Under the pieces are notes generated by a model, which ran no database searches, was not told where the DNA came from, and saw nothing but the letters and a program-made list of their open reading frames with translations. From NCBI GenBank assembly GCA_947034885.2, contig OX344752.2, positions 25,052,386-25,116,385 on the forward strand: 64,000 bases of DNA, in the 5' to 3' direction. This document shows, one piece after another, positions 1 through 12,614 of this stretch. Positions within the stretch are counted from its first letter, which is position 1. The number at the start of each line of letters is the position of its first letter. The DNA is from Thuidium tamariscinum (Eukaryota > Streptophyta > Bryopsida > Hypnales > Thuidiaceae). The position numbers and the translations under genes are program-made.

Positions 1-69
1 CCAACCCATGTGGGATATATGATTTCTTAGTTCCAACTAATTGAAAATCATATATCCCACATGGGTTGG
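1..69. repeat. Perfect short inverted repeat (hairpin) at the window edge
   Basis: Bases 1-25 and 45-69 are exact reverse complements (25 bp arms, 19-base loop). The left arm starts at the first base of the window, so the true repeat may be longer. Two further foldbacks follow within 350 bases, which suggests a cluster of small inverted-repeat elements. Confidence 0.85.
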
Positions 70-120
70 GGCACCTCCCACCACTCGATGGGAATATGAG
101 GAGCCTTGTTCCATTACAAA

Positions 121-166
121 CTCACCTTTCCTACATCCACTTCATGTAGATGTAGAAAGCTATGAG
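121..166. repeat. Small imperfect hairpin
   Basis: The segment from CTCACCTTTCCTACATC to CTACATGAAG-type sequence folds back on itself around a CATGTAG core. The arms are about 20 bp with mismatches. It lies between two better hairpins. Confidence 0.4.
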
Positions 167-170
167 TTTC

Positions 171-350
171 TATGAGAAATAGAGCTCACTACATCCTCTT
201 GGAGTGGAGAGAGGTGTCCCAATCTATGTGAGACAAATGTAAGTATGAACTTGAAGGAGTTCCTTCAAGTTCATACTCACATTTGTCCTACATGGATTAG
301 AACACCTTCTCCCACTTCAAGAGGATATAGTGAGCTCTATTTTTCACATA
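171..350. repeat. Long inverted repeat (arms about 85 bp)
   Basis: The arms at about 171-257 and 259-350 are reverse complements with few mismatches. They begin with AGAGCTCACTACATCCTCTT on the left and end with the complement, AAGAGGATATAGTGAGCTCT, on the right. The loop is only a few bases, so a transcript would form a near-continuous stem. It looks like a MITE-type foldback. A small-RNA precursor is an alternative I cannot exclude. Confidence 0.8.
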
Positions 351-360
351 AAAATTTCAA

Positions 361-3300
361 CCTAGATGAATTTCATTTTCATCTTTTGGGGGACTAGCAA
401 AGTTGATTTTCTAAAAGTGAAATTGCTTTTAAACATTTTATTTTTTAAAATTCAAATTTGATGGATAGTTGGGGTGTCAACCTCAATTTCAGGTCCAATA
501 TACAATCGTCCCCCCTTGCTAGGCAAGGTTGGCCACCCTGCATTTCACCGTCTACTCATTAGATTTTAGTAGTGACTAGGCAAATTTTGAGCCCTACTTT
601 GTGTGTTGTGGGGCATAGATTGTCACCCTGCCCGGCTAAATATCCAATTTACACCTTTGGCCGGGCAACTGTAGGGATGCTCTTAAATAAGGTGTGTTGA
701 GCCATGCTACGATCTCCTTCTATACCTAGCAGGTATGTAATATAGTTGTAAGTAGGTCAAGTTGTTGAGTCAAGTTCATTTAGAAATACTGGTCTGGTTT
801 GATGGTTTAAGGAATTCATGAGAGTGAGAATGCTACCTTGATAGAATATATGAGTGATTTTTTTTCTGTGTGAGGGATTTAATTAATTGACTAATAATTC
901 TAAAATTGAGTATATTTGGTACTATATGTATAGTTTCGTAAATAACTAGGCAAATTTTGGATGTGTTTAAAATTTTAAGAATTTATGAAACTATTTCTGA
1001 AAATCTACAAAAATTTCAAGAGAAGATTTGAGAAAATTTCAAGGGAAAAAAAATAAAAAACAGGAAAATCAGAACAAGTTATCCAATTGTCAAAATTTTA
1101 ATTTAAATATTTTAAATTGAAGAATGAAAATTTTTAATTTTTTTGGATGTACAGTGACTATGTACCCAAAAGAAAATTTAATTTTAAATTTTTAAATTTT
1201 TGGGCTTGTGTAGACATGCCATGTGTACCATCCATTGATGAAATTTAATTTAATTGATTTAATTTTGTTTCAATACATTGTCTCCATGTGTAACTACCAT
1301 ACACATGTACAACTGAGGGTGAACTCAAGAAGAAAAGTGTTGATTTTATACAAATTGACAAACTAATTAGTGCCTAGTTGTGTATAGGACCTTTGATTCT
1401 ATCTATGAGTATATATATAATTGATTGATGTTTGCTTGCTTGACACAATAAATTGTTTATCATTTGTGTTAAATTGCACTTGTATGTATTGAGTTATGTA
1501 AAAGAAATCTAGGACTAGATCATTTGTGATAAATAAATTATTGTAGTTCTGGGTGGAATTTTTGATTGAGGTTATGGTAGTAGTTTAATCCAAAGCCATA
1601 TATAATAGTTGAATAATTAGGATGAAAAAATATGGCAATTTTAGCAATATTGTGCGGATGAATTGTATGGAGGAATATAAAAACAATTTGCTTATTATCT
1701 GTAGTTTTCGGAGCCTATGATGCTAATTATAAAATCTTTGACTCCATGAATCAAGGCTCAGACAAATTTCCTTGATAATTCCTAAAGACTAGAGTAAATC
1801 CTTCATTAACTAAACGCATCCAAAAACTAAACGCATCCGAAAACTAGACACTAACACTGTTACCTATAGTAAAAGTATTGTTAATCATTATACACAAATA
1901 AAACGAGAAATCAGACTATTGCATAATCACCATACACTATGCAATGAAGGGTTGCATGGGTTCTTTTTAGAAGATTTCATATATGTTGCTTTCAAGTTGC
2001 AACAAAATTTGTAAGACAAAAACTTTTTTCATACTTTTTTGAGGACTCAAGCTTTTTGTAGCATTGAACAATTGTGCCAAATTTGATAGCTTGTAAGTGC
2101 CTATTGAGTTATAGAGTAGGATTTGAATTTGCTCTATGCAGTGATTCGTAAGGTTACTCTAAATCTTGGTAAGAAGAGAAAATTTATTCTCCATAGAGAT
2201 ACATTGGAAGTTATCATATTGTAGCCTAAAAATGAACTCTTACCCAATGTAGTAGTACTAAGTTCAATTGGTATTTGTAGTTAGTAATATTGGTAATAAG
2301 TTGTCTCGTGAATAGGTGTAGGATTGGTGCATGAAGTCTTGAAGGGTTTGCAACTTTGTACATGTTTTTGGAATGCAGATTTGATGCTTGACAAACGGGA
2401 GCAACTAATTACCCACCCATGGTAACTAATCTAATACAACCAAGTTCCTTATTTAAATTGAATTAATTTCACTATTAGGTGTTTAGGAGTTAATCTACTA
2501 TGCCTTTCAAGTAATAGATCTTGTTTTATACATAAATTCATTCAAAGTCATGAAATTGGATGAAAGTATAAATTTATATTGTATATTATAAGGTTTTTAG
2601 TCAAACAACTAAGCTACTATGGTTTTTCATATAAGTTGATTCAAACTAAAACTAATTGCTCCACCTTGTAGAGAATTCTTTTTCCTTTCCAAAAATATAA
2701 GGCTCGACTGAATCCAACCTTCCTTATGAAAGTTATGAATGAATGACGTTTCACCCTTGATAGGGCTAATAAAACTTCATCCACAATTTCTAAGAGTTAT
2801 ATAATCTAAATTGATTCAAAATTTTGAGGACAAGTTAAAGATGGAAACTTCTAGTGATAAACCAAATTTTGTTTACATATGATGATTTCTCTAACCTTTC
2901 ATATAAAACTACCTTAACACTTCATCCTTCTCTAACTTTCACAATTTTAAGTCTTTTATTAAAAGGGATACACTTATGGCTTTTAATTTACTAGTTCTAC
3001 AAGAATGGTCTTCATTTCTTCTTTCTAATCTATTTTTAAAGTTCTTAGTTGAGTTTTTTCAATTTTTATATCTCGGTCTAAGTATGGTCAATTTACTCTT
3101 TTTAGCAATTTCATATTAACCCCTTCTAGGTACTAATTCTAATTTTCTAAGTTGATATCACACTTGCTAATTGGACTTTCCTAATAGAAGTTGTGGATGG
3201 ATGAAGTTTGATCACTGATCAATTCTTAAAATGTTATCCATGTGTTTCTCCTAATTCACAATTCAAATTTAAGGTTTTATTTCACTCTAGCTTCTAGTCT

Positions 3301-5799
3301 GACTTTTGACAAATCATTGTTTTTAAATTTTTTAAATTTTTTCCTTGCAAAAAACTAAAATCAACTTTTTTAATTGATGAGGCACTTGCAAATTGGACCT
3401 TCTTAGTAGAAGTGATGTATATATGAAGTTTTAATCGCTAATCAATGCTTAAGACTTCATCCGCTTATAATTTATTTATATCAACTCAAGTTTATTTATT
3501 TGTATTTTATGTTTTTGGAAAGCTCTAGACCTCTACTATTAGATTCTAAACTTAAATCTATATTTTCACTTCTTTTGAACAATTTAACTATACTTTTGGC
3601 CTCAACCATAAATAAATATTAACATTAAAAAATGATAAACTTAACCAAACTCCCACTAACTAAAGCTAAACGACCTAATCACAAAAAAATGGACAAGAAG
3701 GGGCTTCAAAACTTTGCCGTATTTTCGAAAATACACAAAACTTCGAGAAAATTCTAAAGAAGCAAAGTCAAAGCTTCACCATCCCTCAAAAAACACTCTA
3801 AATTCTATTGATTCTCAAAACTATCAAACTGAAGGCTTCACTATTCCTCTCCACAAAACTTCAAAATTCTACTTATTTGCCAAACTATCAAAGTCATGGC
3901 TTGATTGTCTTAAATGAGACGGACAAACTATGGACAATAAATGTGTTAATAGAAAACACCAAACTTCTATATGTATTAGTAGATGTCCTGGGACAAACTA
4001 AAAATAAAACCACATGCTAGTACAAGTGTGTTTGTATAAAACGTACTCAAAACAAAACACTAGAGGCCCCTCTAAGCATCATCAACAAGGTATAGAGGAG
4101 ATATACTTTAAAACTAGTATAAGTGTTAGTAGTACAAAAAAAACTCAACAAAACAAACAAGTTAGAACACAAAAACTCCAAAAACATAAACAAGTGTTGG
4201 TAAGCTTTGAAGGGACCCCAAAGTCATTCAAAACTTTGACAAAAAGGCAAAGTTGAAGCTTGAAATACTCCAAAAAATACACTTTCTATCACCTCGGCTC
4301 AAACTTACTCAAAAATTCAATTAAATAAACAACATGGTAGTGTGCCAAAATAATGGCTACAAGGGATGTTTTGAAAGGAGAATGGATCCCCATTTATAAT
4401 CTTTTAAAGGCACCCACCCCCTCTCATTTTCTCATGATAATCTTATCACTTAAGATTTTCATCCTAATTTTAACCATTTTGACTTTCTACACTAGTCTCT
4501 CTTCTAACTTTTGGAGATTAATTTTAAATCACAAAAAGATTGTGCCATTGGCTTTAAAATGCCATTTTTAGTTTGAAAGAATCTCCTACTTATTTTCCTT
4601 ACACTAAAAACTCAATAAATCCAAACGCCAACTTAACTTAATAAAAAGAATAAAAATCAAACTTTTTAAGGTTGACTTTCTAAGGAAAATAATTAGCTTA
4701 GGGATGTTTTGTAAGTATAAAACAGTAAAAGAAGACCTAACTTGAACCTCATTCTGATTCCATATACTCCCATAACGTTGGTCAAACTCCACCGTAATCT
4801 TTAATTTTGGAAGTATTTAAATAATCTCTTCAATTTATATACTTTTGGCTATTGAAATTTTGTGAAATTTGTTGGAGATTTTATTAATATAAAAGAAACT
4901 ACTTTAATTTTTAGTGAAATTTTATAGCAATCTAAATAATTTCTATGAATTTTCTATTGAAGGTTAAAGCAATTGATTATCAGAAAAAGCATCTTCTGAG
5001 TATCAAAAAAATTTGAAATTTTTTGAGGTACCTCCCATCAAATTCAAAAATTATTTGAAAGCATTTATTTGATTTCTATATGATTTTCAAAAGAGAGTAA
5101 AATCCCACACCATCCTTCAATTATCAGATTTTGAAGAATCTTTTAAACAGAAAGGAATCTTGGCAAAATGACTTTGCCATTGTGTTTCTGATGTGATTTC
5201 AAACTTGAAATATTATCTTTGGCTGTAAATTCCCTTCATCACTCTATTGTGATGTTTTCAACTTATAGACTAACAATTGCGATTTCTACAAAAAAAATGA
5301 AAAATGAAAGGGGAATTTGAAACCTATCTGTGAAATTGGAGTTTAGGATTCTCATCAAGTTTTTGTAGACCTATTTTAGCCAAATTCATCACATGCACGG
5401 TAAGTAGGGTTATTTTGGATAATTCTATGAAAGGTGGATATTATTTGGATTTTGGTGGTTTCTAGTCTATTTACAAGTGGGATTTCAAGCTAATTGGATA
5501 AAAACACTCAAAATATGACCAAAACTATACTGACATGTAGCATACATATTTTGGCTTTGCACTCTTTTGGGGGCTTTTTAAAGTATATTTTATACTATAT
5601 TTATAGTAAAAAATCGGAAAAAACAACAATGAGTTCTAAGTGATGAAATGGAAGCTCACAACAAATAGCTTGGAGTTTTACATAGATAAGAATATAAATG
5701 GAGTTTGCATTGCAAACATGACATTGCATTAGATAAAGTCAAATTGATATAGGACTAGAACTATTTTACTATTCATTTAACTAAAGTAGTCTACTTAAA
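361..5799. other. AT-rich intergenic DNA without supported genes
   Basis: The sequence is dominated by A/T runs and has stops in all frames. The open frames at 3714-4571 are short (60-80 codons), mutually overlapping, rich in Lys, Asn, Ser and Leu, and have no recognisable domain. I found no terminal repeats or splice-consistent exons. Confidence 0.6.
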
Positions 5800-5809
5800 A
5801 AGCGACAAT

Positions 5810-6120
5810 TTAAGAGTTAGTTGTATTTTTAATGGGCTTATATGGACAAAAATATTTTTTTCTTATTTTTTAGAGAAAGAAAATGGATGCCACATGTAAC
5901 AAAAGTAGTTTCATAATTTTTTAGATCAATATTGAATTAATTTTGATTTTTCTAAGGTGTCAATTCTAGATACCTATTTGTGACTATAAGTTTGGCAAAA
6001 ATGTGAACACATGTGGAATGGTAGAATGTGAAGAGGGATGGAAAATCTAAAAGGAGCTTGCTAATTTGTATTGAAGACCAGGAAAGGGTCTTTAAAGTAA
6101 CCAATGATAGTTTTTAAGGT
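5810..6120. repeat. Degenerate copy of the 14316/37676 repeat family
   Basis: The stretch with GGACAAAAATATTTTT, AGAGAAAGAAAATGGATG and AGTAGTTTCATAATTTTTTA parallels 14385-14480 in the same order (AGAGAAAGAGAAATTGATG, AGTGGTTTCATAATTTTT). The ends are no longer recognisable and the similarity is patchy. Confidence 0.4.
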
Positions 6121-6226
6121 TCTACATTGTTTATATTCTTTTAAGAGGTTGTTGACTAGTCAAATTTGATTTAAATGCATTAATGTACATATGTTACAAC
6201 TTTTTGAAATGGACCACAATGCATAC

Positions 6227-6358
6227 ACTACAAGAGTAAGGGGTGTTTTAAGTATAGTCCTAGTAATATAGTATTTAAGTATAAACCTTACTTAAAGGTC
6301 ATTACTTAAAAGACTATACTACTAAGACTATACTTAAAACACACCTTTTTCTTGTAGT
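6227..6358. mobile_element. Small MITE with ACTACAAGA ends
   Basis: The left end ACTACAAGAGTAAGGGGTG and right end CACACCTTTTTCTTGTAGT are inverted repeats, and the complementarity continues inward through TTTTAAGTATAGTC. The 132 bp element is almost entirely palindromic and has no coding capacity. The ends resemble the CACTACAAGAAAA termini known from plant CACTA transposons. That assignment is inference because no clear target duplication remains. Confidence 0.75.
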
Positions 6359-7005
6359 AATGTTAAATTGATTTGCACTACAATCCAATGCACCCTCACT
6401 TCTTCAACCCATTTAATATCAATCATAGTTTCCTTTTAGAACTACATCATATCCATTTTATCCAAAATTGTAGGGCCGATTTCAAAACAGTGGTCACTTT
6501 TAGAATAGACTACTATAGATAACTAGCCACTAAGACAAATGGCCTTGGTAAAACAAAGTAACCAAGAATTAAATAAGAAATTTGTGTAAAAACTTTTTTT
6601 TTCTCTCTCTATGTTATTGCATTGATTAAGTCTTACATCATGCCATGACAAATTGTTGCAACTTTTTATAGAACATTTATATAGGACCAAGACAACATTC
6701 ATATTTCCATAGCATTATTAAAGATTGACCACAAAATTAAATCCTAGGGGGATAAAAGTGTAAATAAATTGCCCATTTAATTGAAAAATTTAGTAACATT
6801 TATTAGTACATACCTTTTAATTCTAAAATACATGTGACTTTAGTCACAATATGTTAGTCTATTTGATCGTTCCCTAGACTTTGAACTCCTATACTATATT
6901 TCTAAATTCTTGGAAAAATAGGCAAAATCTAGACAACAATTCCTCCATATATACATATCTATAAACAACCTTCATAAATGGTTGATTGGAAAATATGCCC
7001 ACTTG
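6359..7005. other. AT-rich spacer, no supported feature
   Basis: I see no coding signal or terminal repeat. The 83-codon minus-strand frame over 6889-7140 runs across the LINE insertion boundary and is not a gene. Confidence 0.5.
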
Positions 7006-7020
7006 AAACTTCAAATATAC

Positions 7021-7630
7021 AACGTGGCAACAATGTGTTCTAGGGTCAAAACTCCCGAGAAGATTGAAAAGAAGGACCACAATGTGGTCCCTATTCCGAG
7101 GATCTGTAATCTGGCTGTTTTGGCTCGATAGAAATTCCATGTGTTTTAGTAAGATACCCTGGCCTTCTCAAAAGCTAGAATCTGAACTTTGGGACGCCTT
7201 CACCGATCATGCAAGAGTCGCATGGCTAAAGACTATAAAGCTTTGCGAGCTCTACCCGGACAAGATCGACATCTTCCTCAGAAAGTTTGACAACACGTGG
7301 TTGCAAACTAATTTCTTTGGGAAAAGGCTACATTTCCAGATGAGATGGAGTCTCATCCCTCCAAAACTGGGGGCTTTTACATGAGTGATGGCCCCTGGCC
7401 TTCTTCATCGCCCGAACTGAGCTTTGTTGATCGTTGCTAATGCTTGCAGTGACCTATCGACTGACCTTCTGGCTTCGTAGTTAGATTCAACAGAGGAGAG
7501 GTGTTGTGAGTTAGAGTGTGATTATTGTAAAAACAAAAGAATTTTTTCGCCGAGGCTTGTCCCTTGGTTCGCGTGTACTTTTCCCTCTATCAATAGGAAT
7601 TGTCCATGTGTTTAAAAAAAAAAAAAAAAA
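7021..7630 (+). mobile_element. 5'-truncated LINE retrotransposon tail with poly(A) and target duplications
   Basis: The insert is bounded by the same sequence, AAACTTCAAATATAC, at 7006-7020 and at 7629-7643 (13 bases are unambiguous beyond the poly(A)). It ends in an A-run at 7613-7630. A frame is open from the very first bases (7022) to the stop at 7382, about 120 codons. The translation contains RGSVIWLFWLDRN, followed by Trp-rich and Lys-rich sequence. This resembles the region downstream of the reverse transcriptase in plant L1-type LINE ORF2. The reverse transcriptase and endonuclease themselves are absent. The GC content is clearly higher than the flanks. A UTR of about 230 bases follows the stop codon. 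The perfect duplication suggests a recent insertion. Confidence 0.85.
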
Positions 7631-7643
7631 ACTTCAAATATAC

Positions 7644-9029
7644 TATGCAACGAAAGAAATTTTTAAAAAAATGAATCTATAAAAAATGACTCCAAAGACT
7701 AAACCTAATTTTCACTCTATAAAAGTCCATAACCATATGAAATACAATAATATTGGTACCAAAGAATTCATTTTAAAATAAAAAAATATTTTACTCCTAC
7801 ACTAGTCACTATAAACTATTTCTGTGTGTTTATGCTTTGAAGAAATTTCATATGTATAAAAACGAATTGTTATGACAATCTATATATTTATCTTTAAGAC
7901 TCAATAAATCAATGTTTATAGCCATTAATTGTCAAGTAAATACATAAATGTCTTCTAAATGAATTTTTAATGTATTTTTAACCCAAAATAGCATAAAAAA
8001 TTATAATATTTTGTGTGACATTTATATCAAAATGCATACCCCTCTTTGAAATCAACCTTGTGACATGATTACTGAGACACCAAACCATGCCTTTACCCAT
8101 TTGTGAATTCCCTATTTAGAAAACTAATTTCTTTTGAGATAAATTAGGCACCTACTTGGCTTAATACTAGCCCAAGAGTTCAAAAACAACAAAATTTGGA
8201 AACTACTAATTAGGAATTTGACTATTCTATTTAAAATCATTGAAGAAAACTATTGTAAAGAACTAAGAAAATTGAGGAGCTCAAAAGTTGATGGTTATGT
8301 CCAAAAAGAATTCACATCCTTTTTATAAACTATTCCAAAGGTGTTGATGCAACTTTTCAAGAAAGTTATGTGTTTTGTTCTTTTGTAAAGGAGGTAAGTG
8401 TGCTACTTGTGTTAAGTTTGGAATAAATTCCGAACATGATTTAAAGGATGAAAACAAATCCTTAAAAAGAAATTCAATGAGTAAAGGTATGATATGTGAC
8501 CTCTCGAATATTAAATAGTGATGTTGCATTGATAAACATGGTAGGAACAACAACCATGTGATAATCATCCCATAGAACCATAGGAATTTCTAAGTGCCAC
8601 AATACCAATATTCATTAGTGTACATGAAAAATACACATAAAAGATAGAAGCTTGCAAATAAAGTGCTCGCATAGGCTGACACTATCATTAATTGAATTAC
8701 AAAATGTTTGTGACTAGAAATAGAAAAGCACAAATATGAAAAAATATAAACTAATATGGATCTAGTGAATGTTTTCATCTAACAAGATTATAGAAATCGT
8801 AATGGACTATGAGAATTAAGCAGATGTCTCTAATTTGCCAAATTGTTTTTTTCCTAATTTTCAAGCTTGATAGATTTTAGAGAATGAGTCATCAGCTCAA
8901 AATAGATTCTTTGATGCTTGATTCTTAAAAAGTAGTAAAAAACTCCAAAGCCATGAAATAAGAAAAGTATTTTTCTAACTTAAAGATACTCCTTCTCAAT
9001 CATTTTCATCTTAGGAGAAAAATTGTATT
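7644..9029. other. AT-rich spacer, no supported feature
   Basis: Open frames at 8323-8778 on the minus strand are short and of low complexity. No terminal repeats are visible. Confidence 0.5.
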
Positions 9030-9414
9030 TTGTGCACCTGCACAAAGGTAGTGCACTTTGAGCACATATGGAAGATGGACAATTTTCTATTTTAAAAACA
9101 TCTTTGTGGGCTTGTATAATTTTGGTAGAAATCCTTGCAACAAAAAACTTTGAGCTTCAAATTTGGATTTCTGGATCAAAAATAGTACTACCCCACCCCA
9201 CTTCAAATGGCTAATGTAGACATCTAATCAAGGGGTATAAATATAGTAAAATAATTTTTCAAAAAATGAAAAATATAGAATGTCTAAACTATTACATATA
9301 CCTTCATTTCAAATTTCATATAAAATTAACATACAACATAAAAGTGATTAAGAAAAAACTACCCATCAAAGGCCAAGGGGACAAGAAATAGGACAAGCTT
9401 TTTTGCAATCACCC
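9030..9414 (+). mobile_element. Truncated copy of the GGGTSATTGC transposon family
   Basis: The right end, TTTTTTGCAATCACCC (finishing at 9414), matches the terminus at 23524. The upstream sequence follows that element in the same order: a GTGCAC-rich stretch near GGACAATTTTC, a cytosine-rich CCCCACCCC near AATGGC, then CATCAAAGGCCAAGGGGACA before the end. The left half and left terminus are missing. Confidence 0.6.
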
Positions 9415-11456
9415 TCTTCTAAAATCTCTCCTAGTTCCTTTGCTTAATTCAAACCTTGCAAAAAGTTAAACTAGCAAAAACAAGACAATGAATGAAACAA
9501 ATTTATTAAATAGAGTTATTTCAAGATCCCCAAATTTCCTACTTATTGTCAAAAAATTTGAAATGGCTACTAAAATTAATCCCTAAATGAAAAAAGTTGC
9601 ACTTTTGGCAACATAGCAATTTTAGTCAATTCATTATAAATGGATTTTTTATTTTTTTCACTTTGAATATTTCAAACAAAATGTGCCCAAGGAGTAGCTT
9701 TAAGGTCCAACAATTTTCATAACTATTGACTATATGGTTAAAAAGTTATTGTATAATATGTGATTTTCATTACTTAACGGCCTGCCTTGGTAGCTCAAAA
9801 TTTTCTTTAAAAATACCTCTTGAAGAAATGAAAATTTGGAATCCATTCTCCAAATTTGTATATAAATAAAATTCTTTGAATCATTCCATATTGATTGATA
9901 GGATGAAAGTTATGAGGAGTTTTAGTTTGTAGGTAGGTGTGGAGTTTCTAAAAATCTTACTTAGTGCCAAAATAGCAGTGATATTAATGAATGTTAGTTT
10001 CTTTTTCAAGCATTCTTGAAGTCATGGGTTGGATGTCCTACAAAGGTATTATAGGTGGAATATATAATGCTTCAAGATTTATTTATGGGAATCCTTCAAT
10101 TCAATTGAACTCTTAGATGTAACTAAGTAATAGATGAATTGATACAATATTTTTGAGAGATGGTATTGTAGCAAAAAGACTTTGCCAATGCAATTCAAAA
10201 ATATTTATTGCCTTATTTGAAAAGCAAGGACTACCCTTCTATGAGTTTTGCAAGAAGGATGAATATCCATCTTAAAATCAATTGGCCATGAAAGATAATC
10301 AAACTCTACAAGGTGAATTTTGTTGTTTGTGTGTATCTTCAAATTTAGTATAGATAGAATGGTTAGTATTCTTTCAATGCTATACTTTTGTTGTCCTTGT
10401 GCTTTCAATCTTGATCAATTAAAGAAAAATAATATTAATTAGTTGAATTATTTATGTATTTTAGTATCAATTTACAAATTTTATAGTTGGTCAGAATTAA
10501 ATTTTAGAAATTAAATTTAGGAAAAAAAACTTTCTAACCTCAATTTCAAGAGACCAACCTTGTTTCTACATCCAAATACAAATGATTGTACAATGAACCT
10601 TTGAATTGAGAGATCACTAATTTAGGACCAGACCATGATATTGATAACATTTTAAACCAACATAAATCATCTCCAAAACAATACATAAATAATAGAATTT
10701 AGTGGCATTTGCAATAATTGATTTAAAATTCAATTGCATTATCAAATGAATTAGTGTAGTGACACTAAATTTTATTATTAGTATAATAGAATCTCAAAAA
10801 TATTTGTTCAAACCAAGGAATCATCCTTTCTTGTACACAAACCAAAGGAATTTAGCTCCCTTGTGCTTTGAAGGAACATGCTTTCCTAGATACATGGCTC
10901 CAAACGTCTAAGGTGAGGTGAAGAAATGCAGAATTAATGCAACATAAAATACAAAGAAATTTTTTCCATTTACCATCCTTGAGACTAGGGAACAATTTAC
11001 TCTAGTCATCTTTAGACTAGTAAGAAAATCATGTTCCATCCCACGTTACAAACACAATCTACAACCATGTTTGTTTTCGTTTTTAAAAAAAGTGCTAAAG
11101 TGGAATATAGAAGAAAATGATCTAACCAAATATTTCATTATTCATCTATATTTTGGATAGAAATACCTTTTCATCAAAAGTCTTTGTGAAAGCTTGAGGG
11201 AATGAAAATAATAAGGTTGGGTTTGGAGTAGGGTGCACGCCCAAGGAACTTTGAAAATCAAACAATCCTATTATTTGAGAGCATTAATCCATTAGTTGAC
11301 TTGTAAATGATGTTGAAGTCATTTTCTGGTTGATGAACTAGAGAGCATTTTGCAGTATAGGACAAAACTGCAAGAATTCATCCTCAAAATTAGGGGTAGA
11401 AAAAGAAGATCTTCTATAATACTTTGACTTCAAATACATACTTACTATTGGATTTT
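9415..11456. other. AT-rich spacer containing a fragment of the TTAA element family
   Basis: Bases 9600-9960 resemble the interior of the TTAA-bounded elements: GGCAACATAGCAATTTTAG, TGGTTAAAAAGTTATTG and TCATTCCATATTGATTGATAGGATGAAAGTTATGAGG occur in family order, but without TTAA termini. Bases 11370-11456 resemble the interior of the element at 21053-21397, sharing GAAGATCTTCTATAATAC-type sequence and ACTTTGACTTC. Nothing else is supported. Confidence 0.5.
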
Positions 11457-12559
11457 TTAACCCCTAAAGGACCACAACTATGTTTCCATCAAAATTGCTC
11501 CAAAATTGTAATTTCTAGGACAGCTACCAAATTTCAAGAAAAAAAACATTTTTTGACATATGTAACCATAGGATCTTTTAGTGCACTAGTTTGGGAAGAT
11601 GTAGAAAAAATTTGAGAAATTTCCACCATGTAGATTGCAAGATATTAGTGTTTGAAGTTACAGAAATCACTTTCTCACCACTGCGAAAATCCAGGCAGCT
11701 GCACTTTAGAAGGACAAATTTGTATGTAAAAGTGTCCAAAATGGTTGAAACTCTTTGGATTCATTCTCCAATTTAAGTTGGCTACATGCTTGAAAATTTT
11801 CATATCATTTGGAATTGTACAACATGTACAAAAAAAATAGTAAGTAGAAAGAAGTAGAAAATGATTCAAAATACAAAAATGGTAACAATTTATTTATTGA
11901 ATTGAAAAATGCCAATCCCAATGGTTCAAATGTTGTAATAAACAACCTACACCCAATGCTTTTATTCTGAATTTTCTACAGAAGCTGGCTTAAAATATTT
12001 TATTTTAGGTGCATTCTCCTCTGGAATTTTATTGTTTGGTTGTTCTATGATTTATGGATTTACTGGAGCCTATTCTTGTGTAGCAAGAGTTTTCCTGCGG
12101 ATTGTCTATGATGACATGCTAAGGATTGGCTCATTAGGAATAGAGGAGAAGGGTATAAAAAGAAAAAACTACATAATTTATTGATGGCAGACTGAGAATT
12201 GAGTAAAATATGAGTCAAAAGTTATGAAGAATTTTAGTTTGCGGGTAGTTATGGATTCTCTTCTCTAAAATAAACTTTGAAGTCCTTTATTTTACTCAAT
12301 TTTCAATGTTTTTATTTATTTTTAAAGTGATATTTTTTAATCTGCCCAAACTACCCGAGTTGAGAAACAAACAACATTTTTATGTGATAACTTTTCAACC
12401 ATGTAGTCAAAAGTCACCAAAATTTTTGGGCTTTGAAGATACTCCTTGTCCACACCTTCTATTAAAGTTTGGTTCCAAAATATGAAAATCTCTAGCTACA
12501 CGTACCTGCCCAAAATAGCTATGTTGCCAAAAAAGGCACGTTGGTCCTTTAGGGGTTAA
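11457..12559. mobile_element. TTAA-bounded transposon copy 1 (non-coding)
   Basis: The left end is TTAACCCCTAAAGGACCA and the right end is its exact complement, TGGTCCTTTAGGGGTTAA (18 bp perfect inverted repeat including the TTAA). The length is 1103 bp. The interior holds only short overlapping frames and no transposase-like protein, so it looks non-autonomous. A duplicated TTAA target plus CCC-beginning ends is the signature of the piggyBac superfamily. Kolobok and some Sola transposons also use TTAA, so the superfamily is inferred. It is in reverse orientation to the next element, 55 bases away. Confidence 0.75.
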
Positions 12560-12614
12560 TACCAATGATTCCCACAGTTTTAGAAAAGATGATTTCTTTG
12601 ATGACATGTGTCAT

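Noticed and set aside
3714-4571. Cluster of overlapping plus-strand frames (67-80 codons)
   Set aside because: Short, overlapping in two frames, composition like the background, no domain, no splice-consistent extension.
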